From a virus, in IMG/VR virus record IMGVR_UViG_3300042301_002047, positions 1-27,669 of that record: a stretch of 27,669 bases of DNA, one strand, 5' to 3'. The notes under the pieces are model-generated. The model worked only from the letters and a program-made list of their open reading frames with translations. It did not search any database and had not been told where the DNA came from. Below, one piece after another: positions 12,757 through 20,996 of this stretch. The position numbers were made by a program, and so were the translations under genes. Positions within the stretch are counted from its first letter, which is position 1. Every line of letters starts with the position of its first letter.

Positions 12757-14313
12757 ATGGCATTACCCAAAAAGAAGCCCGCGATCAAGAAGCCAGCCCC
12801 TCCTGTCAAGGCGACGAAGGGAACGCCCAAGGCGTCGGCATGGTCGTCTAACTTCCAGAACGCCGGTATGTCATTCGCCCGACGTGCTTGGTACGGCTCG
12901 GCGCCTCAAGACGCCCGCAAGGACGTCAACTCCTACGACCGACTGCAGCTTCTCCAGAAAGCCCGCTACGCCGAGAAGAACTACCCTTCGATGGTGCAGT
13001 ACGTAAACGACATGGTGATGTACGTCGTCGGCGATGGCATGAAGCCTACGAGCCACGCCCAAGACCCGCTCAAGGCGCGTCTCTACGAGGACTATTACTA
13101 CCGCGAAACCCGCAAGGCAGACATCACGGGACGCTTCACGGGCGAACAACTGCAAAGGATTATCGTCCACACTTGGGCGGTCGACGGCGAGATGTTCGCC
13201 CTCAAGGTCCGTGACGCCGCCGGCAAGGCCAAGACTCAGCTCATCGAAGGCCACCGCGTCATTAGCCCGACCGAGGCCAAACAGATTACCCCAGACACTT
13301 GGGACGGTTTCGTCTTCGGTCCCTACGGCGAACTGAAGGGCATCTGGGTGCAGAACACGGACACGACCTTCTCCTTCATCTCTGCCGAGTCGGTCCTGCA
13401 CATCGCCAACCAGCAACGTATCTCGGCGGCGCACGGCATCCCTCCGATGCAGCAGGCCTTGAACTCGATGCAGGACCAGAGCGAGATCATCGAGCTGGAG
13501 AAGCGGGCCGTCAAACAGGTGACGGACGTGCCTTCGGTGCTGACCAAGAACGGGGGCTTTGCCGACAACAGCCTCGTCGCCGACCTCAACGGCGTGACCG
13601 CCTCCGATATGTCGAACATCAGTTCGCAGATGGGCGGGAAACTCTTGGTCCTTGAACCAGGAGAAGACCTCAAGAGCGTCACCCCGAACTTCCCTCGCCA
13701 GTCGATGGATATGTTTAACACCATCCTTGCCCGCATGATCGCAAGCGGCGGCCTGCCCTACGAGGTGGTCGGAGACGGTAGCAAGGCCGGTTCGGCTTTG
13801 GTTCGTCTGGTCCTCGGTAAGGCTGACCGATATGTCGGTCAAATCCAATGCATGGTGCATGACGAATACTGCGTCCCCGACTGGCAATGGCGCATCGCCG
13901 ACGGCATCGCCAAGGGCGAACTGCCTGACGACCCGAATTGGGCGGACGTTGAGTTCAGCGTCCCGCAAACCCCTTCCATCGACAACGGCCGCGACTCCGC
14001 CAACGACCGCGAAGACCTCCGGGCAGGACTTACCTCCTTCTCTGCAATCTCGAAGAAGCGAGGCGGTGACTTCCGCAAGACCTTCAAGGAACTAGTCGAG
14101 GACATCGTCTTCGCCAAGGACATGACGGCCGCAACTGGCGGCAAGGTCTCCTTTGAAGAGGCGATGCAGCGCTTCACCAATATGCAACCAAAGCCCGAAA
14201 TGGAGGAGTCTCCAGAGGACGAGGCCGAGGACGCAACGGAAGCGGTCGACGACCCTGAGGACGAACCCTCTAACCTTGGGATGCCCGGCAACAACGACAC
14301 CCTTCCCGCCTAA
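12757..14313 (+). CDS. Portal protein, lambda gpB type
   Basis: A 518-residue protein following gpW-like and preceding the S49 protease, the lambda B-C order. Its N-terminal region is very basic (residues 1-25). The body carries RLQLLQKARYAEKNYPSMVQYVNDMVMYVVGDGMKP (the usual 'aR.l..n.p....i......vVG.G' segment), HTWAVDGEMFALKV, a stretch around IPPMQQALNSMQDQSEIIELEKRAVKQ, and GLPYEVVGDGSKAGSALVRLVL. The C-terminus is strongly acidic (about residues 475-518), possibly for contact with the protease/scaffold. It forms the dodecameric DNA channel at the head vertex. Confidence 0.9.
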   Translation: MALPKKKPAIKKPAPPVKATKGTPKASAWSSNFQNAGMSFARRAWYGSAPQDARKDVNSYDRLQLLQKARYAEKNYPSMVQYVNDMVMYVVGDGMKPTSHAQDPLKARLYEDYYYRETRKADITGRFTGEQLQRIIVHTWAVDGEMFALKVRDAAGKAKTQLIEGHRVISPTEAKQITPDTWDGFVFGPYGELKGIWVQNTDTTFSFISAESVLHIANQQRISAAHGIPPMQQALNSMQDQSEIIELEKRAVKQVTDVPSVLTKNGGFADNSLVADLNGVTASDMSNISSQMGGKLLVLEPGEDLKSVTPNFPRQSMDMFNTILARMIASGGLPYEVVGDGSKAGSALVRLVLGKADRYVGQIQCMVHDEYCVPDWQWRIADGIAKGELPDDPNWADVEFSVPQTPSIDNGRDSANDREDLRAGLTSFSAISKKRGGDFRKTFKELVEDIVFAKDMTAATGGKVSFEEAMQRFTNMQPKPEMEESPEDEAEDATEAVDDPEDEPSNLGMPGNNDTLPA

Positions 14314-14322
14314 TTTTACACC

Positions 14323-15117
14323 ATGCGCTTCCTCAATAACGGACTCAAAGGCCGCGAGCCTCTGCTCATCGACCCAGCCAAGGCGACCGACGCCAAGGCA
14401 TTGACCGAAAAGTACGCCTTCACGGATATGCTCACCAAGCTCTTCGGCGACCGCCCTCAAGCCTATGTGCGTGCGGACGGCATCGGCGTCATCCCCGTGA
14501 TGGGGGTAATCGGCAAGGGCGTCTCGCCCCTGGAGCAGATGATGGGCGCCGCCGACATCGACCAGATTTCCGCCGACATCGACGCGATGGAAGCCGACCC
14601 TGCCGTCAAACGCGTTGCTTTCCATATCATCTCTCCTGGCGGTACTGTTACGGGCGTGCCTGAACTTGCCTCCAAGATGCGCCGCATGAAAAAGGCAACC
14701 CGCTCCTTTGGCGAGGAAGCCAACAGCGCCGCCCTGTGGATCGGTGCGGCCGCAGACAGTTTCGTGGCCCTGCCATCTGGCTCTATCGGTTCCGTGGGCG
14801 TCTACATGGTCATCCCAGACTACAGCCAAGCCTACGCCGACGCTGGCGTGCGGATGGTGGTCATCAAGTCCAGCCGCTCCCCTCTGAAGGGCGCCGGCAT
14901 CGAAGGCACGTCCTTGACCGCCGAGCAGATTGCCGACCTCCAGAAGCAAGTCGACGCAATCGACGAGGACTTCATCGAGTCCATCAAGATGACCCGCGTC
15001 AACGCCAAGGACGCCGCCTTCACGGGTGGTTCGTTCTCTGGCAAGGAAGCCGCCAAACTTGGTCTAGTCACCGGCCTTGCCGACTCGCTTGAGGAAGCCC
15101 TCAGCACTTGGGCTTAA
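14323..15117 (+). CDS. S49 family head maturation protease (lambda gpC type)
   Basis: A 264-residue protein of the SppA/gpC serine protease family. IISPGGTVTG (102-111) is the oxyanion-hole motif, NSAALWIGAAADSFVALPSG (134-153) places S135 as nucleophile, SIGSVGVYM follows, and RSPLKGAG (185-192) offers the catalytic lysine (K189, or K182 as an alternative). It cleaves scaffold and capsid proteins during prohead assembly. It is shorter than lambda gpC (439 residues) because the scaffold part is not fused to it. The next gene is a separate coiled-coil protein that probably serves as scaffold. The start follows an A/T-rich leader (AATTTTACACC). Confidence 0.9.
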   Translation: MRFLNNGLKGREPLLIDPAKATDAKALTEKYAFTDMLTKLFGDRPQAYVRADGIGVIPVMGVIGKGVSPLEQMMGAADIDQISADIDAMEADPAVKRVAFHIISPGGTVTGVPELASKMRRMKKATRSFGEEANSAALWIGAAADSFVALPSGSIGSVGVYMVIPDYSQAYADAGVRMVVIKSSRSPLKGAGIEGTSLTAEQIADLQKQVDAIDEDFIESIKMTRVNAKDAAFTGGSFSGKEAAKLGLVTGLADSLEEALSTWA

Positions 15118-15151
15118 CCCCTCGGCTTATTCCAAACAAAGCAATTACAAG

Positions 15152-15592
15152 ATGACCATCGAAGAACAGCTCTCGACCGTTGAAACGCTCGCCCAGGCGT
15201 TGACCGCCGAACGCGACGACCTCCGCTCCACCGTGGAGAAACTCACCGTCGGTGCCGCTGACGAACTGACCGCCGTAAAGGCCGAAGTCGTCACCAAGGA
15301 CGCCCGCATCTCCGAGCTGACCGTGGCCTTTGAGGCCGCCACCGCTGAGATCGCAACGCTCAAGGCTTTGGTCTCCGACCTCGAGGCCTCAAAGGTCTCC
15401 GCTTCCAAGGAAGCCGCCAACATCGTCGCCAAGACCGGCTCGCAGCCCGTCCTTGCGGAACAGCCCTCCGTGCAGACCGAAAAGTCGGTCGAGCAAATCC
15501 GCGAGGAGTACTCCGCTATGAAGCCCAGCGGCGAACGTGTTGCCTTCCTCAAGAAGCATCAATCGGCCATCCTCTACGGCCGCACCAAATAA
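15152..15592 (+). CDS. Coiled-coil scaffolding protein candidate
   Basis: Start at ATG 15152 after an A-rich leader (upstream codons in the same frame overlap the protease gene). The 146-residue protein is coiled coil from about residue 5 to 95 (for example VETLAQALTAERDDLRSTVEKL and VVTKDARISELTVAFEAATAEIATLKALV), then a low-complexity linker (AKTGSQPVLAEQPSV). It ends in a conserved-looking C-terminus with REEYSAMKPSGERVAFLKKHQSAIL, the kind of helical C-terminal segment that in scaffolds binds the capsid shell. Its position between protease and major capsid protein and its size support scaffold. I infer the role from context. Confidence 0.65.
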   Translation: MTIEEQLSTVETLAQALTAERDDLRSTVEKLTVGAADELTAVKAEVVTKDARISELTVAFEAATAEIATLKALVSDLEASKVSASKEAANIVAKTGSQPVLAEQPSVQTEKSVEQIREEYSAMKPSGERVAFLKKHQSAILYGRTK

Positions 15593-15626
15593 TTTCCCTT
15601 CACCCCTAAATACCTAATATACTACC

Positions 15627-16493
15627 ATGGCTAATTCTGGTTTCGACCTCGCTCCAGCCGCTCTCGCCGACATCATCGTCGCCGACGTCCGTCCGAAGCT
15701 CCCTATGCTCGACGTCTTCACGACCCTCGCGCAATCCCCTACCGATCGCGGTATCTCCATCGACGTCCCGTTCGTCGCTGGTGACGACGCCATCGTCTTC
15801 GACAAGGCTTCCGGTGGCTACCACCAGACCGGCGATGCCGACATCACCAAGGCTACGGTGAACCTCGTTCACTACCACGCCACCCGCTCGTTCGACGCGC
15901 AGGAACTCGCCGCTTGGGGCCCAGAAGGCGTCATCAACGCTTTCAAGGAAGAAGTCCAGGCTAAGATCGTGAAGAAGGTCAACGCTGCCGTTGCCGCCCT
16001 CGTCACGAACGCCAACTACTCCAGCAACATCGTCATCGCCGCTGCTGACTTCGACTACAATGACGTGGTCGACCTCGACATCGCCCTCGATGACCTCCTC
16101 GCTCCTGAACAGCGCGGTCTCGTCCTGAACTCCTCGTACATCGGCGCTCTCCGTAAGGACGCCAAGCTGACCTCCGCGTTCAACACGCAGGGCGACAACA
16201 GCGTGGTCCGCACCGGCATTGTCGGCAACATCGGCACCCTGCAGATCATGCAGTACGCTGGTCTCCCGAACAACAGTGAAAACCTCGTCGGCTTCGCGGC
16301 CGCCAAGGACGCCATCGCTATCGGCACCGGCTCGGTCTGGTCCGTTGGCACCAACTCCGCTGTCGCTACCATGGGCGGCCTCTCCGTCATGGTTGAGTCC
16401 GAGTACACGGGTGGTATCCTCTACTTGACCGCCGCAATTCGCTTCGGTGCCGCTAAGGGCCGTTCGAACTTGAAGCGTATCAAGAGCGCCTGA
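15627..16493 (+). CDS. Major capsid protein (HK97-fold, inferred)
   Basis: A 288-residue protein directly after protease and scaffold, with an A/T-rich leader (CTAAATACCTAATATACTACC) that probably gives strong initiation. It has the general layout of a HK97-fold capsid: N-terminal helical arm, extended loop-like segment (about residues 50-90), a central domain (VNLVHYHATRSFDAQELAAWGPEG), then GLVLNSSYIGALRKDAKL and GGLSVMVESEYTGGILYLTAAIRFGAAKG, the 'G.pv..s......g........' region. The sequence is not close to a family I can name, so the call rests on position, length and fold impression. Codons are highly C/T-ending and regular, as in highly expressed genes. A strong terminator follows. Confidence 0.75.
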   Translation: MANSGFDLAPAALADIIVADVRPKLPMLDVFTTLAQSPTDRGISIDVPFVAGDDAIVFDKASGGYHQTGDADITKATVNLVHYHATRSFDAQELAAWGPEGVINAFKEEVQAKIVKKVNAAVAALVTNANYSSNIVIAAADFDYNDVVDLDIALDDLLAPEQRGLVLNSSYIGALRKDAKLTSAFNTQGDNSVVRTGIVGNIGTLQIMQYAGLPNNSENLVGFAAAKDAIAIGTGSVWSVGTNSAVATMGGLSVMVESEYTGGILYLTAAIRFGAAKGRSNLKRIKSA

Positions 16494-16498
16494 ACAAC

Positions 16499-16554
16499 GC
16501 GGCTCAAGCCGCTTAACGAGACCCCCTTGGCTAACCCCTTGGGGGTCTTTCGTT
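16499..16554 (+). terminator. Rho-independent terminator after the capsid gene
   Basis: A small hairpin GCGGC-TCAA-GCCGC (16499-16512) is followed by AGACCCCC (16519-16526) and GGGGGTCT (16541-16548), an 8-bp GC-rich stem with a 14-base loop. T-rich sequence TTCGTTTT follows. This would stop or attenuate transcription behind the capsid gene so that head proteins are made in excess over tail proteins. It sits in an 82-base gap. Confidence 0.8.
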
Positions 16555-16575
16555 TTCCTACCAAAGCGGGCATAT

Positions 16576-16959
16576 ATGATGAGCCTCTACGGAACCGAGT
16601 TTCTTAATGACGCAAAGGAGATGATTGCCGACTTCGGCGTGGCTGGTTCCGCCAACTCGGGGGCCATCACCTTTCAATGCCTCATCTCCGACCCCGCCGT
16701 CCAGACCGTCCTTGAGGCAGGGGGGTATATGGAGCGGACCCAGTACACGGTAAGGGTGCCAGCCGTAACGGCCTCCTGGAGCCTCCCAGATGGGTCTAAT
16801 GGGGCATCGGCGGCCCTACTGTCCGCTGGCGTCCCCATCGCCTCCTTGGGCCAAGGGAAGAAAATCGTAGCCGGCGGGAAGAACGTCCGCATCACGACCC
16901 AGACCTACAAGCCTGCGTCGGCTTGGATCACGCTCGTCGTCATCGACGACAACCAATAG
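16576..16959 (+). CDS. Head-tail connector/closure protein candidate
   Basis: A 127-residue protein with two tandem ATGs (16576 and 16579). After an N-terminal helix (LNDAKEMIADFGV) the rest is beta-rich: GAITFQCLISDPAVQTVLEAGGYMERTQYTVRVPAV, then GKKIVAGGKNVRITTQTYKPASAWITLVVIDD. This is the pattern of lambda gpFII-like head completion proteins ('...G....f...v......p..G..v...g..Y.V......w..l.l'). Such proteins form a ring on the capsid connector where the tail attaches. Position fits head completion, first gene after the capsid. Confidence 0.6.
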   Translation: MMSLYGTEFLNDAKEMIADFGVAGSANSGAITFQCLISDPAVQTVLEAGGYMERTQYTVRVPAVTASWSLPDGSNGASAALLSAGVPIASLGQGKKIVAGGKNVRITTQTYKPASAWITLVVIDDNQ

Positions 16960-16962
16960 CCC

Positions 16963-17910
16963 GTGGGAGTAACTCACGCGACAGTCGCCAGTTTCAATTC
17001 AGCCCTCTCATCCTTGGCCAAAGAGGTGGGCTGGACCATTGAATACGCATCCCTCCGCGAGGCCGCTTTGATGTGCCGGGATGCCATCGTCTTCACCCCT
17101 CCCTTCGTGGACGGGGGTGGCAAGGGCGAGACCAAGCAAGCCGAGCTTGTCGGCAAGGCCGCCGTCAAGAGGGACATCAACTCCATTTTCGTAGCCCAAA
17201 ACGATAAGTCCCGCGTCACGGGGTCAATGCACCTCAAAAGCCTGCAATATAACGCAGGAACTAGGAACTTCGCGAACTTCACGAAGGCACGCTCCGCCGC
17301 CCGCCTGTCCGGCATTGATTTCGTGAGCGGTATCCTCAACAAGATCGTGAAGGACTCGGACGACCAGCGGGCCTTCGCCAAGGCCACGAACTATTTCGGC
17401 GCCTCCTCGGTCAAGCAAGACTACGAGGTGGTCCAGGACTTGGAGCCAATCCATCGTCGGCTCAAGATTACCAACCGACAAGGTAAGACCAAAATCATCA
17501 AGAACCAAGGCAGTTATGGCACCAACAAGTTCTTGGTCCAGTCCAAGACCCAACTGAACGCCTACATCAAGAAGGAGCAGGACCGGGTCGGCAAACTGAA
17601 GTCGGGCTGGTGGAACGCCATGCAAAGCCTTCCCAAGCCCAAGAAGAAGGGGGTCGACCAGACCTTCGGGCGCAAGGGCGTCGCGGCCTACGTCAAGAAG
17701 TTCTCCGGCAACGTCATTCAGAGCGTCAAGAGCAGCCCGACCGCCGTGGACATCCGCGTGGGCAACCTAATCGGCGACAACGACAACAAGGCGACCAACA
17801 ACAACGTCCTGCAGCTTGTCTATGGAAACGCCGTTCAACGCATTGAACTCGACCTGGAGAGGTTCCTCCAGCGAGATGTACGCAACTTCAACAGCGGCCA
17901 AATCCGCTAA
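16963..17910 (+). CDS. Tail-completion-like structural protein candidate
   Basis: A 315-residue protein with a GTG start at 16963, three bases after the previous stop. It is strongly basic, lysine-rich and helical. The C-terminal half has KLKSGWWNAMQSLPKPKKKGVD, reminiscent of the 'agW..a' turn in gpZ/HK97 gp10-like tail completion proteins, and a final helical segment with a charged tail (LDLERFLQRDVRNFNSGQIR). It is larger than usual members (about 150-190 residues). Its slot (connector, this, tail terminator, tube) supports a neck or tail-completion role. No closer family can be named. Confidence 0.55.
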   Translation: MGVTHATVASFNSALSSLAKEVGWTIEYASLREAALMCRDAIVFTPPFVDGGGKGETKQAELVGKAAVKRDINSIFVAQNDKSRVTGSMHLKSLQYNAGTRNFANFTKARSAARLSGIDFVSGILNKIVKDSDDQRAFAKATNYFGASSVKQDYEVVQDLEPIHRRLKITNRQGKTKIIKNQGSYGTNKFLVQSKTQLNAYIKKEQDRVGKLKSGWWNAMQSLPKPKKKGVDQTFGRKGVAAYVKKFSGNVIQSVKSSPTAVDIRVGNLIGDNDNKATNNNVLQLVYGNAVQRIELDLERFLQRDVRNFNSGQIR

Positions 17911-17916
17911 ACCTTT

Positions 17917-18348
17917 ATGGGCACCAAATCCATCCGCCACATCGTAGAGTCCACCCTTGCGACCTACCTCTCGACCCAGACGGGGCTGACCTCGGTCACC
18001 TTCCTCACGGGCGACAGCGCCGTCACCCAGACCCAGCCCAAGGCCGTCGTCCTATGCGACTCCGCCCGCCCGCCCGCAAGCCTCCAAGAAGGCGAGGGGA
18101 ACTACGACTGCTCGGTCCGCATCACCCTGTTCTCCAACGCCGACGACACGACCCTCGCCGATCACCGCTCCCGCTGCGCCGCCTTGGTCGGGAATATGCG
18201 GGACATTGCCAGCATTAAGGCCGCCTTCGTCTCTGGCGGGGACGCGACCTGTTACGACGTCAGCATCCTCTCCGAGGACGAGGGTATCGACGAACGCTCC
18301 TGGGCTACCTCCTTCGCCTTCTCGGTCTGGACCTGTCTGGCCCCGTAA
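17917..18348 (+). CDS. Tail terminator-like protein
   Basis: A 143-residue protein, start ATG 17917 with leader ACCTTT. The pattern is as seen in tail terminator (gpU-like) proteins: an N-terminal helix (SIRHIVESTLATYLSTQTG), a strand pair (AVVLCDSARP, GNYDCSVRITLFS), a helix (ADHRSRCAALVGNMRDIASIKAAF) and a final beta strand with the 'r.w...f.f.v.t' ending (RSWATSFAFSVWTCLAP). These cap the tail tube and stop its growth. The position just ahead of the tube protein is right. Confidence 0.6.
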   Translation: MGTKSIRHIVESTLATYLSTQTGLTSVTFLTGDSAVTQTQPKAVVLCDSARPPASLQEGEGNYDCSVRITLFSNADDTTLADHRSRCAALVGNMRDIASIKAAFVSGGDATCYDVSILSEDEGIDERSWATSFAFSVWTCLAP

Positions 18349-18372
18349 TTATTCCAAAACGGGCAAAGACAA

Positions 18373-18750
18373 ATGGCCGCCGTATCTACTGGAACCACTT
18401 GCCTCTTCGGCATCAATGGCACCGTCTCCAACCTGTTCGTGCAGTCTTACTCGGTCAACACGACTTTCAATCTCTCTGCCACGGTCACCGACGAGACGGG
18501 TCTGACCAAGACGGCCCGCTACGACGACCGCAAGACTGAGATCACGGTGGACGGCATCTGCAAGACCTCTGCTATGCCTACTCTCGGCGCTAGCTTCTCC
18601 TTCACGATTAACGCGGACACGGCTTACCCAAGCGGCACGGCTTCGGCTTCCTACGTCGGCACCATCACCGCCATCTCCCAGAAGGGTTCCAATAAGGACT
18701 TTACCTCGGTCTCTATCACCGCGGTCGACTACGAAGGCGTCACGCCTTAA
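18373..18750 (+). CDS. Major tail tube protein candidate
   Basis: A 125-residue, almost entirely beta-strand protein (TTCLFGINGTVSNLFVQSYSVNTTFNLSATVTD, KTARYDDRKTEITVDGICKT, FTSVSITAVDYEG). It is rich in T and S with few charges, typical of tail tube subunits that stack as hexameric rings. The size is at the low end for tube proteins. It lies after the tail terminator and before the chaperone and tape-measure candidates, the canonical siphovirus order. The ATG follows an A-rich leader (GGGCAAAGACAA). Confidence 0.65.
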   Translation: MAAVSTGTTCLFGINGTVSNLFVQSYSVNTTFNLSATVTDETGLTKTARYDDRKTEITVDGICKTSAMPTLGASFSFTINADTAYPSGTASASYVGTITAISQKGSNKDFTSVSITAVDYEGVTP

Positions 18751-18758
18751 TTGACCCA

Positions 18759-18773
18759 GCCCCAAGGAGGGGC
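18759..18773 (+). promoter_or_regulatory. Hairpin holding an AAGGAGG sequence before the next gene
   Basis: GCCCC-AAGGA-GGGGC (18759-18773) is a perfect 5-bp hairpin in the 34-base gap after the tail tube gene. The loop and right arm contain AAGGAGG, a good Shine-Dalgarno sequence that pairing would hide, ten or more bases before the GTG at 18785. It could lower translation of the following minor protein relative to the tube protein. Confidence 0.4.
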
Positions 18774-18784
18774 ATAGTCCAGGC

Positions 18785-19354
18785 GTGGACCATCGCTTTC
18801 TTAACGCCTTCATCGACCCGGCTCCCTTCAAGTTGCTGGGTCGTTCGCTTTATCCGTGGTGCCTCAAGTACCGCGTCCGACTGATGGCCTTCAAGTCCCC
18901 TCTGATCACGGGGGAACGCGGCATCACTCCCGCCGACCTTATCTTTGCCTGTCAGGTGTGCGCCGAAGAACCGCTTGGGCAAATCGGTTTGCTCGACAAG
19001 CTGCGCATCCTCAACCTCAAACGAAACCCCGCCAAGTTTGAAACCCTGCTCAACGCCTTTGCCGGCTATATCCTAATCCACGACTGGCCTAAGTTCTGGG
19101 AGCAGGACAGCAAGAAGAGCGGAGGGGACACGGGCGTCCCTTGGCCCTTGGCTATCGTCGCCAACCTAATCGCGTCGGGCATCCCAGAGCAGCGGGCTTG
19201 GGAGATGCCGGAATGCCAAGCCATCTGGCTTAACTCAGCGCTAGCCATCCGCAAGGGGGCAGAGGTCAAGATAATGACCCCCGAGGAGGAGGCCTATATG
19301 GCAGCCGAGCAGGCCGCGTCTGCTTCCAATCCAGCAAAGGAGAAGACCTCCTGA
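18785..19354 (+). CDS. Tail assembly chaperone candidate
   Basis: A 189-residue protein with a GTG start at 18785. It lies between the tube and tape-measure candidates, the usual slot for the tail assembly chaperone. The N-terminal region (LGRSLYPWCLKYRVRLMAFKSPLITGERGITPADLIFACQVCAEEP) is followed by a helical region (ILIHDWPKFWEQD) and by PLAIVANLIASGIPEQRAWEMPECQAIWLNSALAIRKGAEV, a pattern seen in phage proteins of this slot. The acidic/alanine-rich tail (EEEAYMAAEQAASASNPAK) is disordered-looking. I see no second overlapping frame for the classic -1 frameshift, so it may be a single-product chaperone. Confidence 0.55.
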   Translation: MDHRFLNAFIDPAPFKLLGRSLYPWCLKYRVRLMAFKSPLITGERGITPADLIFACQVCAEEPLGQIGLLDKLRILNLKRNPAKFETLLNAFAGYILIHDWPKFWEQDSKKSGGDTGVPWPLAIVANLIASGIPEQRAWEMPECQAIWLNSALAIRKGAEVKIMTPEEEAYMAAEQAASASNPAKEKTS

Positions 19355-19355
19355 C

Positions 19356-20138
19356 ATGGCCCAATCCCTCGAAGTAAACATCAAGACGACCTCGGACGTC
19401 CCGCAGGCTATGGACAAGGCCAAGGCGGCTACGTCTAGTTTTCAAAATCAGTTAGACGCCATTGGTAAAAAGTTCAGCACCGCTTTCAAGGACATCGCCC
19501 TGGGCTTCATCGCCCCGATGATTATTCTTCAGTCAGCCATCTCCTTCATCAGCGCCGCCATCGCTAAGGCTAAACAGGAAGCCAAGGACGCTTACGACTT
19601 TGCCGTCAAAGGAGAGTCAAAGTACCTAGACCAAACTACAGTCAAACTTGCCCAAGATCGCAGGACCAAAGAAGACGACGCCAAGGAACAGGAAATGGCT
19701 AAGAAAGCCAAAGAACAAGAGGCCGAAAAGTTCTTAGAGCAGGACGGTATGCGCAGCAAAGTAGCAGACGAAATCGGGGGCTTTCGTGGCTTCCGTATCA
19801 AGTTCGGTTTAGACGCAAACTCTGCTGAAGCCTTGTCCAAACAGAAAGACGTGCAGGATGCCATTTCTCGGATGGTCAACCCAAACGGTGAAACCAAGGC
19901 TGAAGTCGCAGCTGGCCCAACTGGCCCAACCTCATTCAAAGGCCCCGAAGGTTTCGGCAACGTCGTCGGCGTCGGAGCCAACCCTGTCATGGAGGCAATG
20001 ACCCTTCAGCTCGATGAGTCCCGCAAACAGACGGCCCTGCTTGAAAACATTAGCCGCGGAAGCGGTGGCGGTGTCCCTGTTGACTTCACTAAAACCCCAA
20101 CCCCCTCCCGGGCATCTTTGCTCCAGGGCGGTAAATAA
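19356..20138 (+). CDS. Very short tape-measure-like protein
   Basis: A 260-residue protein, one base after the previous stop. It starts with strand LEVNIKTTSD, then an alpha-helical stretch with a hydrophobic segment (DIALGFIAPMIILQSAISFISAAIAKA, about residues 46-72) and a long charged helix (DRRTKEDDAKEQEMAKKAKEQEAEKFLEQDGM). This mix is typical of tape-measure proteins. It ends with a proline/glycine-rich, non-helical part (GPTGPTSFKGPEGFGNVVG). At about 0.15 nm per helical residue it would span at most about 40 nm. Codon use is visibly less GC-rich than in neighbours. It could also be a different minor tail protein. Confidence 0.55.
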   Translation: MAQSLEVNIKTTSDVPQAMDKAKAATSSFQNQLDAIGKKFSTAFKDIALGFIAPMIILQSAISFISAAIAKAKQEAKDAYDFAVKGESKYLDQTTVKLAQDRRTKEDDAKEQEMAKKAKEQEAEKFLEQDGMRSKVADEIGGFRGFRIKFGLDANSAEALSKQKDVQDAISRMVNPNGETKAEVAAGPTGPTSFKGPEGFGNVVGVGANPVMEAMTLQLDESRKQTALLENISRGSGGGVPVDFTKTPTPSRASLLQGGK

Positions 20139-20147
20139 CTCTATCCA

Positions 20148-20996
20148 ATGGCTATCGTAAACACCGGCAACGACCTAGTCGCCCCAATCCTTCAATCTGG
20201 CTGGACGGTCGTCGCTGACGGCTTCGGCCTGAACACCTCGGTCAGCGTCTTCAAGGGAGACACGACCACCGACGTGGACGCCTTCCTCGTCAAGGGTAGC
20301 GCTCACCCAGACACGGTTTACTCCTATCTCAAACTCGACAAGTGGCGCATCAGCTGGGACGCCCTCAACGTCTGCACGATCACGGTGGACTACGTCGGCA
20401 TCGACCCTGCCATCAATGAAGGTGCCAGAACCAACCCGAACACATCCTCAGCCAACGGCTTGACGAGCGAACCAATCACCTCGCACCCAAGTTTCTTTAC
20501 TGCGGCGGCTGGATATGCCGGTGCCATTGCAGGCCCTGCACCTTACAGCCAAAGCAGCACTGGTCCGCTTGTTCCTTCAAAGACGAGTTCTCCACTTGGA
20601 GCACCCACCAAATCCTACATGGGAACCGCTGGTGCCTGCTTTGAGTCAGAAGACGGTGGTCGCTTCATCGGCTTCGTCGACCCGACCTTCCCAAGCCTCT
20701 ACGGCAAGACCAACTATCTCGCCACGACCACCTCCTATTCTGGAATTATTTACAGCACAACCCTTGCCGACGTCCAAGCCCTTCTTGCCCTACTTAACTC
20801 GGCAACCGCCACGAACTCTTGGGGCATCTTTAATTTGCTTCCCGCGTGGGCACCCATCGGAACGGTCGCAGGGGTAGGTCACAAGAACCTTCTTTCCCAA
20901 GTAAACGTCGAGCAGTTTGGGGCACTCTACAAAATCAACTACGAGATCCGCTACGCCAAGAACGGCTGGGACGCCTTTGTATATACAAACATCTGA
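20148..20996 (+). CDS. Unidentified tail or tail-tip protein (282 residues)
   Basis: A beta-rich protein without recognised family, starting at ATG 20148 after CTCTATCCA. The N-terminal part (residues 1-85) is strand-rich and charged (WTVVADGFGLNTSVSVFKGDTTTDV...LKLDKWRISWDALNVCTITVDYVG). The middle is serine/threonine/glycine-rich and loop-like (about 85-165). The C-terminal part is again folded (FIGFVDPTFPSLYGKTNYLATTTSYSGIIYS...INYEIRYAKNGWDAFVY). Position after the tape measure is where distal tail protein and hub genes lie. The stop overlaps the next start (TGATG). Confidence 0.6.
   Translation: MAIVNTGNDLVAPILQSGWTVVADGFGLNTSVSVFKGDTTTDVDAFLVKGSAHPDTVYSYLKLDKWRISWDALNVCTITVDYVGIDPAINEGARTNPNTSSANGLTSEPITSHPSFFTAAAGYAGAIAGPAPYSQSSTGPLVPSKTSSPLGAPTKSYMGTAGACFESEDGGRFIGFVDPTFPSLYGKTNYLATTTSYSGIIYSTTLADVQALLALLNSATATNSWGIFNLLPAWAPIGTVAGVGHKNLLSQVNVEQFGALYKINYEIRYAKNGWDAFVYTNI

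Noticed and set aside
12871-13968. 365-codon minus-strand frame opposite the portal gene
   Set aside because: The portal protein is clear on the plus strand. The minus frame has no motif and the composition of an antisense shadow.
15593-15626. Promoter with TATACT or TAATAT -10 element just before the capsid gene
   Set aside because: No matching -35 sequence at 16-18 bases, and the start of transcription would fall at the ATG. The A/T-rich stretch is better explained as a translation leader.
18785-19356. Classic -1 frameshift in the tail assembly chaperone
   Set aside because: I found no second overlapping frame downstream of a slippery site. The next gene starts one base after the stop with its own ATG and a tape-measure-like product.
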